A DNA stretch of 42,284 nucleotides from a virus, in the IMG/VR virus record IMGVR_UViG_3300035199_001173, positions 1 to 42,284 of that record. The stretch is one strand, 5' to 3'. Position numbers and translations under genes: made by a program. Below are positions 7,335 through 15,140 of the stretch, one piece after another. Under the pieces are notes generated by a model. The model did not search any database. It saw only the letters and a list, made by a program, of their open reading frames with translations, and was not told where the DNA came from. Positions within the stretch are counted from its first letter, which is position 1; each line of letters starts with the position of its first letter.

Positions 7335-9134
7335 TTGACGCGTTATATTTTCGATCTGGAAAGCAATGGCTTTCTGGACAAGATGGACATTGTCCACTGT
7401 TTAGTACTGGGCAATGTCGAGACCGGCGCCGTGCATCGCTTTACCCAGACAGGGGACCTGAGTGAGGGCGCCACAATTACCGACGGTCTGGAGATGCTGG
7501 CCACGGCTGATGAAGTGATCGGTCACAACATCATCAAGTTTGATATTCCGGCACTGCAAAAACTCTATCCCTGGTTTCACCCCCAGGGACGCGTGACCGA
7601 CACGCTGGTTCTCTCTCGTCTTATCTGGACCGACCTGAAAGACCTGGACAGTGCCATGCTGCGCGCAGGCAAAGTGGACACGCACCTGTTTGGCTCCCAC
7701 AGTTTAAAAGCCTGGGGCCAGCGCTTGGGCAATGCCAAGGGGGACTTTGCCGGCCCCTGGGATGCCTTTACCGAAGAGATGCTCACCTATTGTGTGCAGG
7801 ACGTGGGCCTGACCCGCACGCTTTACGACCGCATTCTTTCCAAAAACTATTCTCCGGCCGCTATACGGCTGGAGCACCAGGTTGCCGAAATCTGCTGGCA
7901 GATTGAAAAGGCGGGCTTCACGTTTGACGCAGAAAAAGCCATCGCATTGAACGCAGAGCTGATGCAGCGCCGTTCGCAGATTGAGGAGGGCCTTCGAGAT
8001 ATTTTTCCACCCCTTCGCACTGTCACGCTCTTCACCCCCAAAGCCAACAATAAGAAATATGGCTATGTGAAAGGGCAGACCGTTGAGAAAGTCTCCTACG
8101 AGGAGTTTAACCCGGGCTCGCGCCAACAGGTGGCCAAGCGGTTAATGGCACTGGGTTGGGAGCCGACCGAGTGGACGAACACCGGGCTCCCCCAGATTGA
8201 TGATGAGGTGCTGCGCGAGATCAAGAACATTCCTCAAGCAGCACTGCTGGCAGAATATTTCATGCTGCAAAAGCGCATTGGCCAGCTGAGCGAGGGCAAG
8301 AATGCCTGGACGAAGCTTTACAACCCCGCCACGCGCGCATTGCACGGGAGCATCAACCCCATGGGCACGGTGACGGGCCGTGCCTCCCACGCGCATCCCA
8401 ATATTGCGCAAGTGCCAGCGAGCCGCGCTCCCTATGGCACGGAGTGTCGATCGCTCTTTACCGTGCGCGAGGGCGAGGTGCTGGTGGGCACAGACATGGC
8501 AGGGCTGGAGCTGCGCTGCTTGGCCCACTATATGGCGAAATATGACAAGGGTGCCTATGCCAAGCTTGTGGTGGACGGCGACCCCCACACCGAAAACCAG
8601 CGGGCGGCCGGCCTGCCCACAAGGGACCACGCCAAGACCTTCATCTATGCCTTTCTCTATGGAGCAGGGAACGAAAAGCTGGGCAGCCTTGTGGGCAAGG
8701 GGGCAGGGGCTGGCAAAGTGCTGCGCACGCGCTTCCTGAAAAAGACCCCGGCGCTGAGAATGCTGACCGACAGTGTAAAGCGCAAAGCCAAGATCGCCAA
8801 AACCCTGACCGGGCTTGATGGCCGCACGCTGCATGTGCGCTCTGCTCATTCTGCGCTCAACACGCTTTTGCAAAATGCCGGAGCGCTGCTGTGTAAACGC
8901 TGGATGGTGGAGCTGGTGGACCTGTTGAGTGACCAGGGGCTGACGCTCGGCGAAGACTATCGCATCTGCGCCTGGGTGCATGACGAACTGCAAATCGCCA
9001 CCGACCCAAAACACACCAAAATCCTGGAACGTGCCGCACCAGAAGCAGCCGCGCGGGCAGGCGCATTTTTCAACATGCGCGTGCCGATCACCGCGAACGC
9101 ATCCGTTGGCAAAACCTGGGCACAAACGCACTAA
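7335..9134 (+). CDS. T7-family phage DNA polymerase (family A) with 3'-5' exonuclease
   Basis: 599 aa, replicative DNA polymerase of podovirus type, alignable by eye with T7 gp5 along its length. N-terminal exonuclease: D7-x-E9 in FDLESNG, then GHNIIKFDIPAL and DTLVLSRLIWTDLKD, which match T7 closely. Polymerase motifs: A with D387 in GTDMAGLELRCLAHY; B with R430 and K434 in RDHAKTFIYAFLYGAG; C with D550-E551 in WVHDELQ. The start is TTG 7335, preceded by AAAGGAG at optimal spacing; a GTG at 7242 lacks such a site and adds 31 residues absent from relatives. T7-like enzymes use a host thioredoxin processivity factor; the thioredoxin-binding insertion seems short here. Catalytic residues are all present, so the gene looks functional. 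Confidence 0.96.
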   Translation: MTRYIFDLESNGFLDKMDIVHCLVLGNVETGAVHRFTQTGDLSEGATITDGLEMLATADEVIGHNIIKFDIPALQKLYPWFHPQGRVTDTLVLSRLIWTDLKDLDSAMLRAGKVDTHLFGSHSLKAWGQRLGNAKGDFAGPWDAFTEEMLTYCVQDVGLTRTLYDRILSKNYSPAAIRLEHQVAEICWQIEKAGFTFDAEKAIALNAELMQRRSQIEEGLRDIFPPLRTVTLFTPKANNKKYGYVKGQTVEKVSYEEFNPGSRQQVAKRLMALGWEPTEWTNTGLPQIDDEVLREIKNIPQAALLAEYFMLQKRIGQLSEGKNAWTKLYNPATRALHGSINPMGTVTGRASHAHPNIAQVPASRAPYGTECRSLFTVREGEVLVGTDMAGLELRCLAHYMAKYDKGAYAKLVVDGDPHTENQRAAGLPTRDHAKTFIYAFLYGAGNEKLGSLVGKGAGAGKVLRTRFLKKTPALRMLTDSVKRKAKIAKTLTGLDGRTLHVRSAHSALNTLLQNAGALLCKRWMVELVDLLSDQGLTLGEDYRICAWVHDELQIATDPKHTKILERAAPEAAARAGAFFNMRVPITANASVGKTWAQTH

Positions 9135-9277
9135 ATCTCCGTGGTCTGGCGCTGAACACGTCAAAAACCCGCCCCTCTAAGGTGCCGCATCCTGGATCGC
9201 TTGTCCCGGGCCCAAAAAATGACACCCCATCCCAGACAAAAAGACACCCGGTCCCAGCAAGAAAATGGGTAAGCCCC

Positions 9278-9310
9278 GAAATCTTTGCCGAAATCTTTGC
9301 CGAAATCTTC
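9278..9310 (+). repeat. 12-bp tandem repeat before a small phage gene
   Basis: Three near-perfect copies of (GC)CGAAATCTTT(G) run head to tail just upstream of the ribosome-binding site of the 9332 gene. The period is 12 bp. They may be transcription-factor half-sites or simple slippage products. Confidence 0.6.
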
Positions 9311-9331
9311 CCCGCAACAAAAGGAAATGAC

Positions 9332-9535
9332 ATGCCAAAATTTAAGGTGGTGATAGAGCGTACCGTCACGGTGACGCACCAGATGGATGTAAATGCTGCG
9401 AGTGAAGAAGATGCGGCGACCATTGCCCTGGATGTGAGCGCGACGCTGGACGAAGAACAATTCAGCGGCATTGATGACCGGGTTGAAGAAGATATGGCAA
9501 TGGTGCTGCACCCTGCGCGCGAACGATTGCATTAG
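9332..9535 (+). CDS. Small DpnD/PcfM-like phage protein
   Basis: 67 aa, start ATG 9332 (MPKFKVVIERTVTV) chosen because AAAGGA lies 6-7 nt upstream; the longer in-frame reading has no such site and runs through the 12-bp repeat. The beta-hairpin start followed by VNAASEEDAATIAL resembles the DpnD/PcfM-like family of small phage and mobile-element proteins, whose function is poorly known. No catalytic motif. It ends MAMVLHPARERLH, and a diverged copy of this C-terminal coding segment recurs at 10143-10178 beyond the next gene. It lies about 200 nt behind the polymerase and is probably co-transcribed. Confidence 0.75.
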   Translation: MPKFKVVIERTVTVTHQMDVNAASEEDAATIALDVSATLDEEQFSGIDDRVEEDMAMVLHPARERLH

Positions 9536-9683
9536 GGGGGAGAGCAACCTTTCGACACCTCTTGGAGACCTTGCGGTTTTTAATCTCAAATGACAGGGTG
9601 CTGTCACACCGCAGGGGTGTGTGAGGACCAGGTTTCACGTGAGGTTATGTCTTAAGTGAAATCGACAGGGATGGATTAGGACA

Positions 9684-10124
9684 GTGGCGTTTCAGCTCAA
9701 ACCGTTTTTCTCACGCGGCTTCAGGAACAGGGAGACAAGAGCGTGGATTGGCGTCTCTCTATCTGCGCTTGCCTGTGCGTTGGTTTTTACCGTCGCCGGG
9801 TGGGAGCGATCTTCGTCAGGTGGAACCGATCTGCGGTTTTTCTTTCCGCTTGCAGCGTTGGTTGGCGGCATCATTGCGGGGTCGTTTACAGCGGTCCTCT
9901 TCGGCCGCATGGGTGCTAAGGGTTGGCTCCGGGCAGCACTCGGCGCCTTTCTATCAACATTACTTGGCAGCGCGATTACAGGAACGTTTTTAATACCGGT
10001 AATCGGCACCATTTTTGGTCCCCCCATCCTCTTCGCACTCTTTTTTGTAGAGCCTGCTTTGGGTGCCTTGTGGGTGGCCTGCTTTGTCGTGACACATCTG
10101 GTGGCCCGCAGCGCCGCTGAATAG
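9684..10124 (+). CDS. Four-TM inner-membrane protein (cargo gene)
   Basis: 146 aa from GTG 9684, with TTAGGA about 5 nt upstream. Four hydrophobic segments: about 22-40 (IGVSLSALACALVFTVAGW), 51-70 (FFFPLAALVGGIIAGSFTAVL), 79-99 (AALGAFLSTLLGSAITGTFL) and 101-138 (IGTIFGPPILFALFF / ALGALWVACFVVTHLV). Glycine-rich helices; no charged catalytic motif. I do not recognise the family. It sits between the intact DpnD-like gene and a decayed second copy of that gene's 3' end, so it looks inserted. Confidence 0.75.
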   Translation: MAFQLKPFFSRGFRNRETRAWIGVSLSALACALVFTVAGWERSSSGGTDLRFFFPLAALVGGIIAGSFTAVLFGRMGAKGWLRAALGAFLSTLLGSAITGTFLIPVIGTIFGPPILFALFFVEPALGALWVACFVVTHLVARSAAE

Positions 10125-10135
10125 TGGCAAGCGAT

Positions 10136-10187
10136 GAGCGCGATGGTGCTGCATCCCCTATGCGAACGCATGCATTGCGAGACTTCA
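10136..10187 (+). pseudogene. Decayed second copy of the DpnD-like gene 3' end
   Basis: Reading from 10143, the frame gives MVLHPLCERMHCE, against MVLHPARERLH and stop at 9500-9535. Over 36 aligned bases 26 are identical, starting with an 11-base exact block (ATGGTGCTGCA). The stop codon of the intact gene (TAG) reads TGC here. No gene starts from it. It is best read as the remnant of a 3' end separated from its gene by the 9684-10124 insertion, or as a copy brought in with it. Confidence 0.65.
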
Positions 10188-10480
10188 TCCGCCATCCCGT
10201 GCGCTCATCCAGCGAATGAATACATCGTTTCGTTAGCGGCACAACATCGCGTGTTTGTTTTGTAATCGGAGCTGCGGTTCCTGCAACCTAGGTTGGCTTC
10301 AGCGCATTGCACCGTTGACATTCAAAAGGTAGAATACAATCATTAGTATACATAGTATTTGAGGGTTGATTTCTACAAAGACTAATTGGAAATGGTTAGA
10401 TCAATGAGAAATGTGTCAGCCAAGATTTCAAAATTTGTTCTGGCCCTCAAGCGCGCATCCAAATTGGGTGGGGATATGCT
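10188..10480. other. AT-rich intergenic stretch with possible promoter
   Basis: About 290 bp without a credible gene. A consensus -35 hexamer TTGACA lies at 10315-10320; the region after it is AT-rich (TAGAATACAATCATTAGTATAC), but no -10 hexamer falls at the ideal 17-bp spacing. It probably carries the promoter of the 10481-11855 gene pair. Confidence 0.35.
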
Positions 10481-11233
10481 GTGACGGACGAAAGCACAGA
10501 CGATGAGAATAAGTCCGCATCGGTATTCGATGTGGCGGATCGTTGGATGATCCTAATTTTGGGAATCATCCTGATTTCAGTTGTCGGTTTTTTCTTTGTG
10601 TATATTCAGAAGCTGGGTCTATTGGATTTTCCAATCGCAGGTGGTCATGGAGCTGCTGGCGACAAGGATTACAACTATTTCCGTCAGGCGTTAGAATTTC
10701 GAGAGCGGCGTTTGATCGTGGCTCTTACTTTTCGAACCTTTCTCACGAGCTTCGGTTTTATCGTCGGTCTGGTTTTATCGGTGATTGGTGGATTGTTCGT
10801 TCTTAGGAAAGCCGTTGCTGAATTTAGTGCGACTTTCGATACAGGTGATGGCGCTGCTGCCCGCCCTGTGCCAACCGAGAGTGGGATCGAACGTGCCAAG
10901 GGCTCTGTTGTGACAAATTCACCGGGCATCGTATTCATGATCGGTGGTGTACTTGTGATGATCATCACTCAGTATGTAGCCATTCCCATTGGCGCTCCGG
11001 AAGTGTTTCCCGATCAGGCCTATATAGAATGTAGTACGCAAGCTGAAGAGGAAGGAACGTGCCTTATTGCTGGGCGCTCGGAACAGCAAGACGTAGATAA
11101 CTTATCAGAAGCAGTTAAAGTTGTTCAGCGGATACAGGCAGCCTGTGCCAAAGACCCGGAAAACGAAAATTGCCGTGACCTAGAAGGGCGCCTTGAAGAG
11201 CTTGTGTTCAGATTCAACCAATTGGCGGAGTGA
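10481..11233 (+). CDS. Three-TM membrane protein, first of a two-gene unit
   Basis: 250 aa from GTG 10481. The acidic N-terminus is followed by a first TM segment (about 23-45, WMILILGIILISVVGFFFVYI), a second (about 87-108, FLTSFGFIVGLVLSVIGGLFVL) and a third (about 145-168, SPGIVFMIGGVLVMIITQYV). A ~75-residue C-terminal domain then carries four Cys (ECSTQ, GTC, AAC, ENC), likely periplasmic and disulfide-bonded. The SPGIVF...TM core resembles SPGLLFVILGVGLG in the 21471-21845 protein, which also partners a secreted protein, so the two pairs may be distant versions of one module. The ribosome-binding site is a weak GGGG. Function unknown. Confidence 0.75.
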   Translation: MTDESTDDENKSASVFDVADRWMILILGIILISVVGFFFVYIQKLGLLDFPIAGGHGAAGDKDYNYFRQALEFRERRLIVALTFRTFLTSFGFIVGLVLSVIGGLFVLRKAVAEFSATFDTGDGAAARPVPTESGIERAKGSVVTNSPGIVFMIGGVLVMIITQYVAIPIGAPEVFPDQAYIECSTQAEEEGTCLIAGRSEQQDVDNLSEAVKVVQRIQAACAKDPENENCRDLEGRLEELVFRFNQLAE

Positions 11234-11234
11234 C

Positions 11235-11855
11235 ATGGTATTAGAGAAAAAATTATTAGGGTGGATCATTGCGTTGGCCCTCTTTGCTCCCCTTGTGATA
11301 GCCACCCCTCCGCTCGCAAACGAAAAACCAGAGTGCCAGAAATTTGATGGGCACATCGAGGAGAAGCTCAGCCGAGATGACGGCTATAGGAAGCTAGTGC
11401 TGTTAGCCGATAAACTGAACTACGCAAATGGTTATCGATGCGGGTATCGGCGGGCGAAGGATGATCAGAACTTTGCCACTTTGTTGCAGGCCCAAAACTC
11501 ATCTACCTTAAACGGCTCGCCGAGGAACATAGGCAATAGCACATTTATGGAGGGTCTCTTAGATTTGTTGAAAGACCGTGGGGTTAGGGAAGAGCTGCTA
11601 AATGGTCTCCGTGAGGAGCTACTCAGCGATCGAGTTCAATCGAACTGGATAGCCCATGACCTAACTCTCGATGGATTGGATGGTCAAACGCGATATAATG
11701 TAGAACAGAGATTATTGGACAGTCAGAGTTCTCCTCTAGTCGTTCCAATGCAAGAAGGTGGGCAATTAGTCAGTCCAGATCAGGGACAGTTTGAAATTCC
11801 CGGACCTTTGCGTGGAGGAGGGGCCGGGATGCCAGGCGGTGCTCCTCTTCAGTAG
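11235..11855 (+). CDS. Secreted protein, partner of the upstream membrane protein
   Basis: 206 aa from ATG 11235, one base after the TGA of the preceding gene, with GGAG overlapping that stop; translation is probably coupled. Signal peptide (LLGWIIALALFAPLVIATPPLA) followed by a mature domain beginning EKPECQKFDGHIEE, helical and rich in Arg/Glu, with two Cys near the start (PEC, RCGYRR). The C-terminus is Gly/Pro-rich (PGPLRGGGAGMPGG). I do not recognise the family. Confidence 0.75.
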   Translation: MVLEKKLLGWIIALALFAPLVIATPPLANEKPECQKFDGHIEEKLSRDDGYRKLVLLADKLNYANGYRCGYRRAKDDQNFATLLQAQNSSTLNGSPRNIGNSTFMEGLLDLLKDRGVREELLNGLREELLSDRVQSNWIAHDLTLDGLDGQTRYNVEQRLLDSQSSPLVVPMQEGGQLVSPDQGQFEIPGPLRGGGAGMPGGAPLQ

Positions 11856-11870
11856 ATTTCCTAAAGATGA

Positions 11871-11910
11871 AGAGGCCACAGAACTCATTGATTTGAGTCC
11901 CATGGCCTCT
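11871..11910. terminator. Nested hairpin between convergent genes
   Basis: AGAGGCCA (11871-11878) pairs with TGGCCTCT (11903-11910), and inside it ACTCA pairs with TGAGT. It lies in the 72-bp gap between the convergent 11855 and 11928 stops, so it is placed to end transcription from both sides. No T-tract follows, which lowers confidence. Confidence 0.5.
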
Positions 11911-11927
11911 CAGTTGGTTATGTCCCG

Positions 11928-13052
11928 CTAGTCAAATATCGAAGATGCGTCGGACAGATTCCATTTGAAGGCGGCAAGGCCACGTACGTCATCATCTTCA
12001 TTGTCGGCATCGGATCGCCCACCAGTGGACGCAACGAGCCACAAATTTTCCGACAGCCGATATTCAAACGAAACGCCGTACTGAGCGTAGCTGTCGCTCG
12101 GCATGTTGACTGGGTCTGTGAACGTGTACCCGGCCTCAAGGTTGATGGCCGAACGATCCCCAAGCTTGTGCCTCCAGCGGGCACCGACATACCCGGCATC
12201 TTGGTTGAAAAAACCACCGGCCTTACTCACCGCCAACTGATCGACTGTATAACGCGCGTGGGTGATGACCTGACCATCCTTGCCTGAGACGGGAAAAGCC
12301 CAGGAGGCATAGGCGCCGAATGAGTTTTCCTCCAGGCCGGTGAGGTTCGTTCCACCGTCCGCCCAAGCGTAGGCAAGTCCGATGTCCAGGGCTTGGGCAT
12401 TCCAATAATCTCTGCGCCAGTCCTTGTAGCAGGTTTCCTTCATTTCCTTACGGGCCGCATCTTCAATCAGTTTTCTAGCCGCCGGTGTGGCTTCATTGGG
12501 TTTGAGTCTCTGTTGTGCATCGACCGCAGCGTTTGCTACTCGCAGTGAACAACCTATATTGGTTTTCCATGGGTCCCCATTGTCAAGTACATTCCATCTA
12601 AGGCTAGCAGCATATCGATCTGCATCGTTAGTGCTCTCGCCACGTGCACCTACGAGAGATACTTCCATATTGGACAGGGCTCTCACGAAATTGTCACTAT
12701 TGTATTGGCTGTTAGTTACGGAATCGCCAGCTAGCAAGAGGTAAGGTACAAAGGCAATACTAACGGTACTTTTTAGCTTCCCGTTTTCATCGAAAGCGCT
12801 CCTGAAGTCTGTAACAAACTCTTTTGCGGTTCGAGGTCGTAGGGCGGTGTCCGCTGCAACTCCAATCAACGCTAAGGCCGGAGCGTCCGGTACGAGAAAG
12901 TCAAGTCTTCCGTCCTCTTGGCTTCCTTCGGGAGTCTGATCCGTTGCGGCCTGCTGCCCGTCGCTCTGTAAAGGCACCGGGTCAGAATAAGCTGCCGAAT
13001 TGAAGAGACAGAATACCGAAGTGAAGAGTACAAATTTGCTAAAGTGTTTCAT
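11928..13052 (-). CDS. Outer-membrane beta-barrel-like protein
   Basis: 374 aa with a signal peptide (MKHFSKFVLFTSVFCLFNSAAYS). The mature part has alternating strands of barrel type: YAASLRWNVLD, ALDIGLAYAWADGG, SFGAYASWAFPV, QVITHARYTVDQL, AGYVGARWRHKLG, SAINLEAGYTFTDP, YAQYGVSFEYRLS, LWLVASTGGRSD, LAAFKWNLSD. A helical insert (about 175-205) carries two Cys (GC, ETC). It resembles small porin or autotransporter-like barrels but I cannot name the family. It is 6 nt downstream of the 13059 gene, so the two form an operon on the minus strand. Confidence 0.75.
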   Translation of the reverse strand: MKHFSKFVLFTSVFCLFNSAAYSDPVPLQSDGQQAATDQTPEGSQEDGRLDFLVPDAPALALIGVAADTALRPRTAKEFVTDFRSAFDENGKLKSTVSIAFVPYLLLAGDSVTNSQYNSDNFVRALSNMEVSLVGARGESTNDADRYAASLRWNVLDNGDPWKTNIGCSLRVANAAVDAQQRLKPNEATPAARKLIEDAARKEMKETCYKDWRRDYWNAQALDIGLAYAWADGGTNLTGLEENSFGAYASWAFPVSGKDGQVITHARYTVDQLAVSKAGGFFNQDAGYVGARWRHKLGDRSAINLEAGYTFTDPVNMPSDSYAQYGVSFEYRLSENLWLVASTGGRSDADNEDDDVRGLAAFKWNLSDASSIFD

Positions 13053-13058
13053 GGTGCC

Positions 13059-13436
13059 TCACTCGAAAGTAACCAAAAAGAGGATGCTTTTTGCTTGGTT
13101 AAATTTGCCAGCTTGAGAGACCGATTTGGTCCTATCTCCTTGAGAAACTGTCAGAGTTGCGGCGTAGCTTTGTCCGTCGGCTTCACCGGCGGAGATGAAT
13201 GCTCCATCAATTTTGAGTAAAGTGTTACGTAGAGAAGCAACATCATCAGGCATCTGGCGAGTAATGCGATCTTCTTTCCCTTCATCTTTTTCCAACTCGC
13301 GGACAACATTCCAGTCTTGATCGTATAGCGTGAAACGGAAAGCTCCCTTCTGTTTCTGGCCCTTCAGTATAGTGATGGAGACAAGGTCACCTCCCGGAAT
13401 TAGTGGGAAGGTGAGCCTCTCGTCTTCTTCAAACAT
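13059..13436 (-). CDS. Hypothetical protein upstream of the beta-barrel gene
   Basis: 125 aa from ATG 13436 (MFEEDERLTF), chosen because GGGAGGAAA lies just upstream; the 13-residue longer reading has no such site. No signal peptide or TM segment. Predicted mostly beta: LVSITILKG, AFRFTLYDQDW, SYAATLTVSQG, SILFLVTFE, so possibly a beta-sandwich. It precedes the outer-membrane-like gene by 6 nt in the same operon. Family not recognised. Confidence 0.75.
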   Translation of the reverse strand: MFEEDERLTFPLIPGGDLVSITILKGQKQKGAFRFTLYDQDWNVVRELEKDEGKEDRITRQMPDDVASLRNTLLKIDGAFISAGEADGQSYAATLTVSQGDRTKSVSQAGKFNQAKSILFLVTFE

Positions 13437-13555
13437 CCAAATTTCCTCCCGTTGATAGGGCGGGCGGGTGACCATTCTTGCGGGCCCCCTTATCCGCCTT
13501 GAACATCCGTCCCCGGATGTATCGAGAGAAAACCCTAAGCATCGTTAAGTATAAA

Positions 13556-13600
13556 GTAAAACGAATCTTTCGTTTCAGTTTTGTTTTACCTTCGTTTTAT
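13556..13600. promoter_or_regulatory. Cluster of interlocking inverted repeats (possible operators)
   Basis: In the divergent gap between the 13059 operon and the exonuclease gene: TAAAACGAA (13557-13565) and its inverse TTCGTTTTA (13591-13599); AAACGAA-TCT-TTCGTTT (13559-13575); and GTAAAAC (13556-13562) facing GTTTTAC (13583-13589). The stretch is AT-rich within a GC-balanced region. Three half-sites in this pattern fit cooperative repressor binding at a divergent promoter. No reliable -35/-10 pair is visible. Confidence 0.5.
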
Positions 13601-13707
13601 ATTTGTTCTGATGACTGACGATCGTAGAGATAGTCAGTAGCACTGACGCTTCGTGCACGCCAAGCGCTGCACAACCAACCAATCCAAAACAACAAAAGAG
13701 AAAATAG

Positions 13708-14472
13708 ATGACAGTAACATTGTTACTGGACGCGGATATTATCGCGTTCAGGGCCTGTACCATGGCCGAGGTCGAGACCGAATGGGACTTTGATCAGTGG
13801 ACGTTAGACTGCGACCACACCCAAGCCAAAAAAGCTTTCGAAGACACCGTCGACGCGCTGATGGATCAGGCGGGCGCGGACGCCTGTATTCACGCGCTGA
13901 CGGGGCCAGAGAACTTTCGCTACACGGTTGCCCCCACCTACAAAAGCAACCGGGCGAAGGGGCGCAAGCCCCTGGGCTTTGCCGCCTTTAAGGACTGGAT
14001 CCGCGAAACCTACACCGTGAAAGAAACCCCGGCGCTGGAAGGCGACGATGTGTTGGGCATTCTCATGACCCATCCCACCATGGTGCCCGGCACAAAAGTG
14101 CTCTGGTCTGACGATAAGGACCTGAAGCAGATCCCAGGTCTTCATCTGCAAGACAGGCAGGTGGTGGACGTGTCGGTGGCTGAGGCCGACCGCTTTTTCT
14201 ACACCCAGGCGCTCACCGGCGATCCGACCGACGGCTTTAAAGGCTGTCCGGGTGTGGGCGCGGTGAAGGCGGGCAAACTGCTCGACCCCATTCCAACCGG
14301 TACCAGTGCGGCGACCTGCGCCGCCATGTGGCCGGTGATTGTTGAGAGCTACCAGAGAGCCGGACTGAGCGAGGGCGACGCGCTGACCCAGGCGCGGCTC
14401 GCCCGCATTCTCCGGCACACAGACTATGACTTCAAATCCAAAAAGGTGAAGCTTTGGACCCCAACTCTGTAG
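13708..14472 (+). CDS. Phage 5'-3' exonuclease (T7 gp6-like, FEN/PIN fold)
   Basis: 254 aa. The motifs follow phage 5'-nucleases: an N-terminal LLLDADIIAFRA metal site, the basic arch YKSNRAKGRK, EGDDVLGIL, the acidic WSDDKDLKQIPG, then the DPTDGFKGCPGVGAVKAGKLL helix-hairpin-helix element that grips duplex DNA. In T7 the enzyme degrades host DNA and removes primers. AAGAG lies upstream of the ATG. The last 19 nt overlap the dNMP kinase gene, so the replication/nucleotide genes 13708-17274 form one tightly packed operon. All expected acidic residues appear present. Confidence 0.92.
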   Translation: MTVTLLLDADIIAFRACTMAEVETEWDFDQWTLDCDHTQAKKAFEDTVDALMDQAGADACIHALTGPENFRYTVAPTYKSNRAKGRKPLGFAAFKDWIRETYTVKETPALEGDDVLGILMTHPTMVPGTKVLWSDDKDLKQIPGLHLQDRQVVDVSVAEADRFFYTQALTGDPTDGFKGCPGVGAVKAGKLLDPIPTGTSAATCAAMWPVIVESYQRAGLSEGDALTQARLARILRHTDYDFKSKKVKLWTPTL

Positions 14473-15140
14473 ACCCCCAAAAGTCCCGAGACCCCAAGAA
14501 GATCGCCAACGCTATTGAGAGATGGCCCGAGGGCACGCCCAAGCTTGTGAGTGTCTTCTCGCCGGTAATGCAGTCTGGCAAAAGTGAAGTCGCCCGCGTG
14601 CTGGTGGAAGAGTTTGGCTTCACCCACCTGTCTTTTGCAACACCGGTCAAGCGCATGGTCGCCGTGGTGCTGGAAGAGCTTGGCTATTCCGACATGCTGG
14701 TTCGCCACCTGCTCTCTGAGGGCAAAGAAGACCGGCTGGTGCTGTTTGATATTTTGAGAGCCGCAGGCGAGAGCGGCGCGGGTGATGTCACTGCGCGCAC
14801 CATGATGCAGTCTCTGGGCACAGACTGGGGACGCGAGCTTGTGCACCCTTCGCTCTGGGTCCGGCCCTTTGACCGCAAGCTGCTGGACGCCATCACGCTC
14901 GGCAATTCTGTCGTGGTGGATGATATGCGCTTCCCCAATGAATATGACTATGTCGCCACCCGCGGCGGCGTGCTGGTGGAGGTCACAAGACCAAACGTCC
15001 ACCCGACCAACCGGCACCGCTCCGAAGGCCAGCTGCGCGGCCGGCCACGGCACCACGCCATCGTCAATGAGGGAAGCCTCAACGACCTGAAAAACAAAGC
15101 CCGCCGCATTATCACCAAAAAGGGAGACGCTCATGTTTGA
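14454..15140 (+). CDS. Phage deoxynucleoside monophosphate kinase
   Basis: 228 aa from TTG 14454, with AAGGTG 6 nt upstream and a 19-nt overlap with the exonuclease gene. It phosphorylates dNMPs from degraded host DNA for phage dNTP synthesis. The P-loop is SPVMQSGKSEVA (about 35-46). Then FTHLSFATPVKRMV, the lid/nucleotide-binding MMQSLGTDWGRELV, VVVDDMRFPNEYDYVATRGG and VEVTRP follow in the order typical of phage dNMP kinases (the DxRFxNE signature). It overlaps the RNR start by 8 nt. A more internal start cannot be excluded, as the first ~30 residues are not conserved-looking. Confidence 0.9.
   Translation: MDPNSVDPQKSRDPKKIANAIERWPEGTPKLVSVFSPVMQSGKSEVARVLVEEFGFTHLSFATPVKRMVAVVLEELGYSDMLVRHLLSEGKEDRLVLFDILRAAGESGAGDVTARTMMQSLGTDWGRELVHPSLWVRPFDRKLLDAITLGNSVVVDDMRFPNEYDYVATRGGVLVEVTRPNVHPTNRHRSEGQLRGRPRHHAIVNEGSLNDLKNKARRIITKKGDAHV

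Noticed and set aside
8142-9164. Long minus-strand open frame opposite the DNA polymerase gene
   Set aside because: Antisense to a clearly coding gene with all family motifs; no ribosome-binding site, Cys/His-rich composition typical of shadow frames.
10315-10345. Firm sigma-70 promoter at TTGACA
   Set aside because: No -10 hexamer at acceptable spacing; kept only as a low-confidence regional note.
15000-15132. Cobalamin riboswitch upstream of the B12-dependent RNR
   Set aside because: The region is coding sequence of the dNMP kinase and shows no B12-box or cobalamin core pattern.
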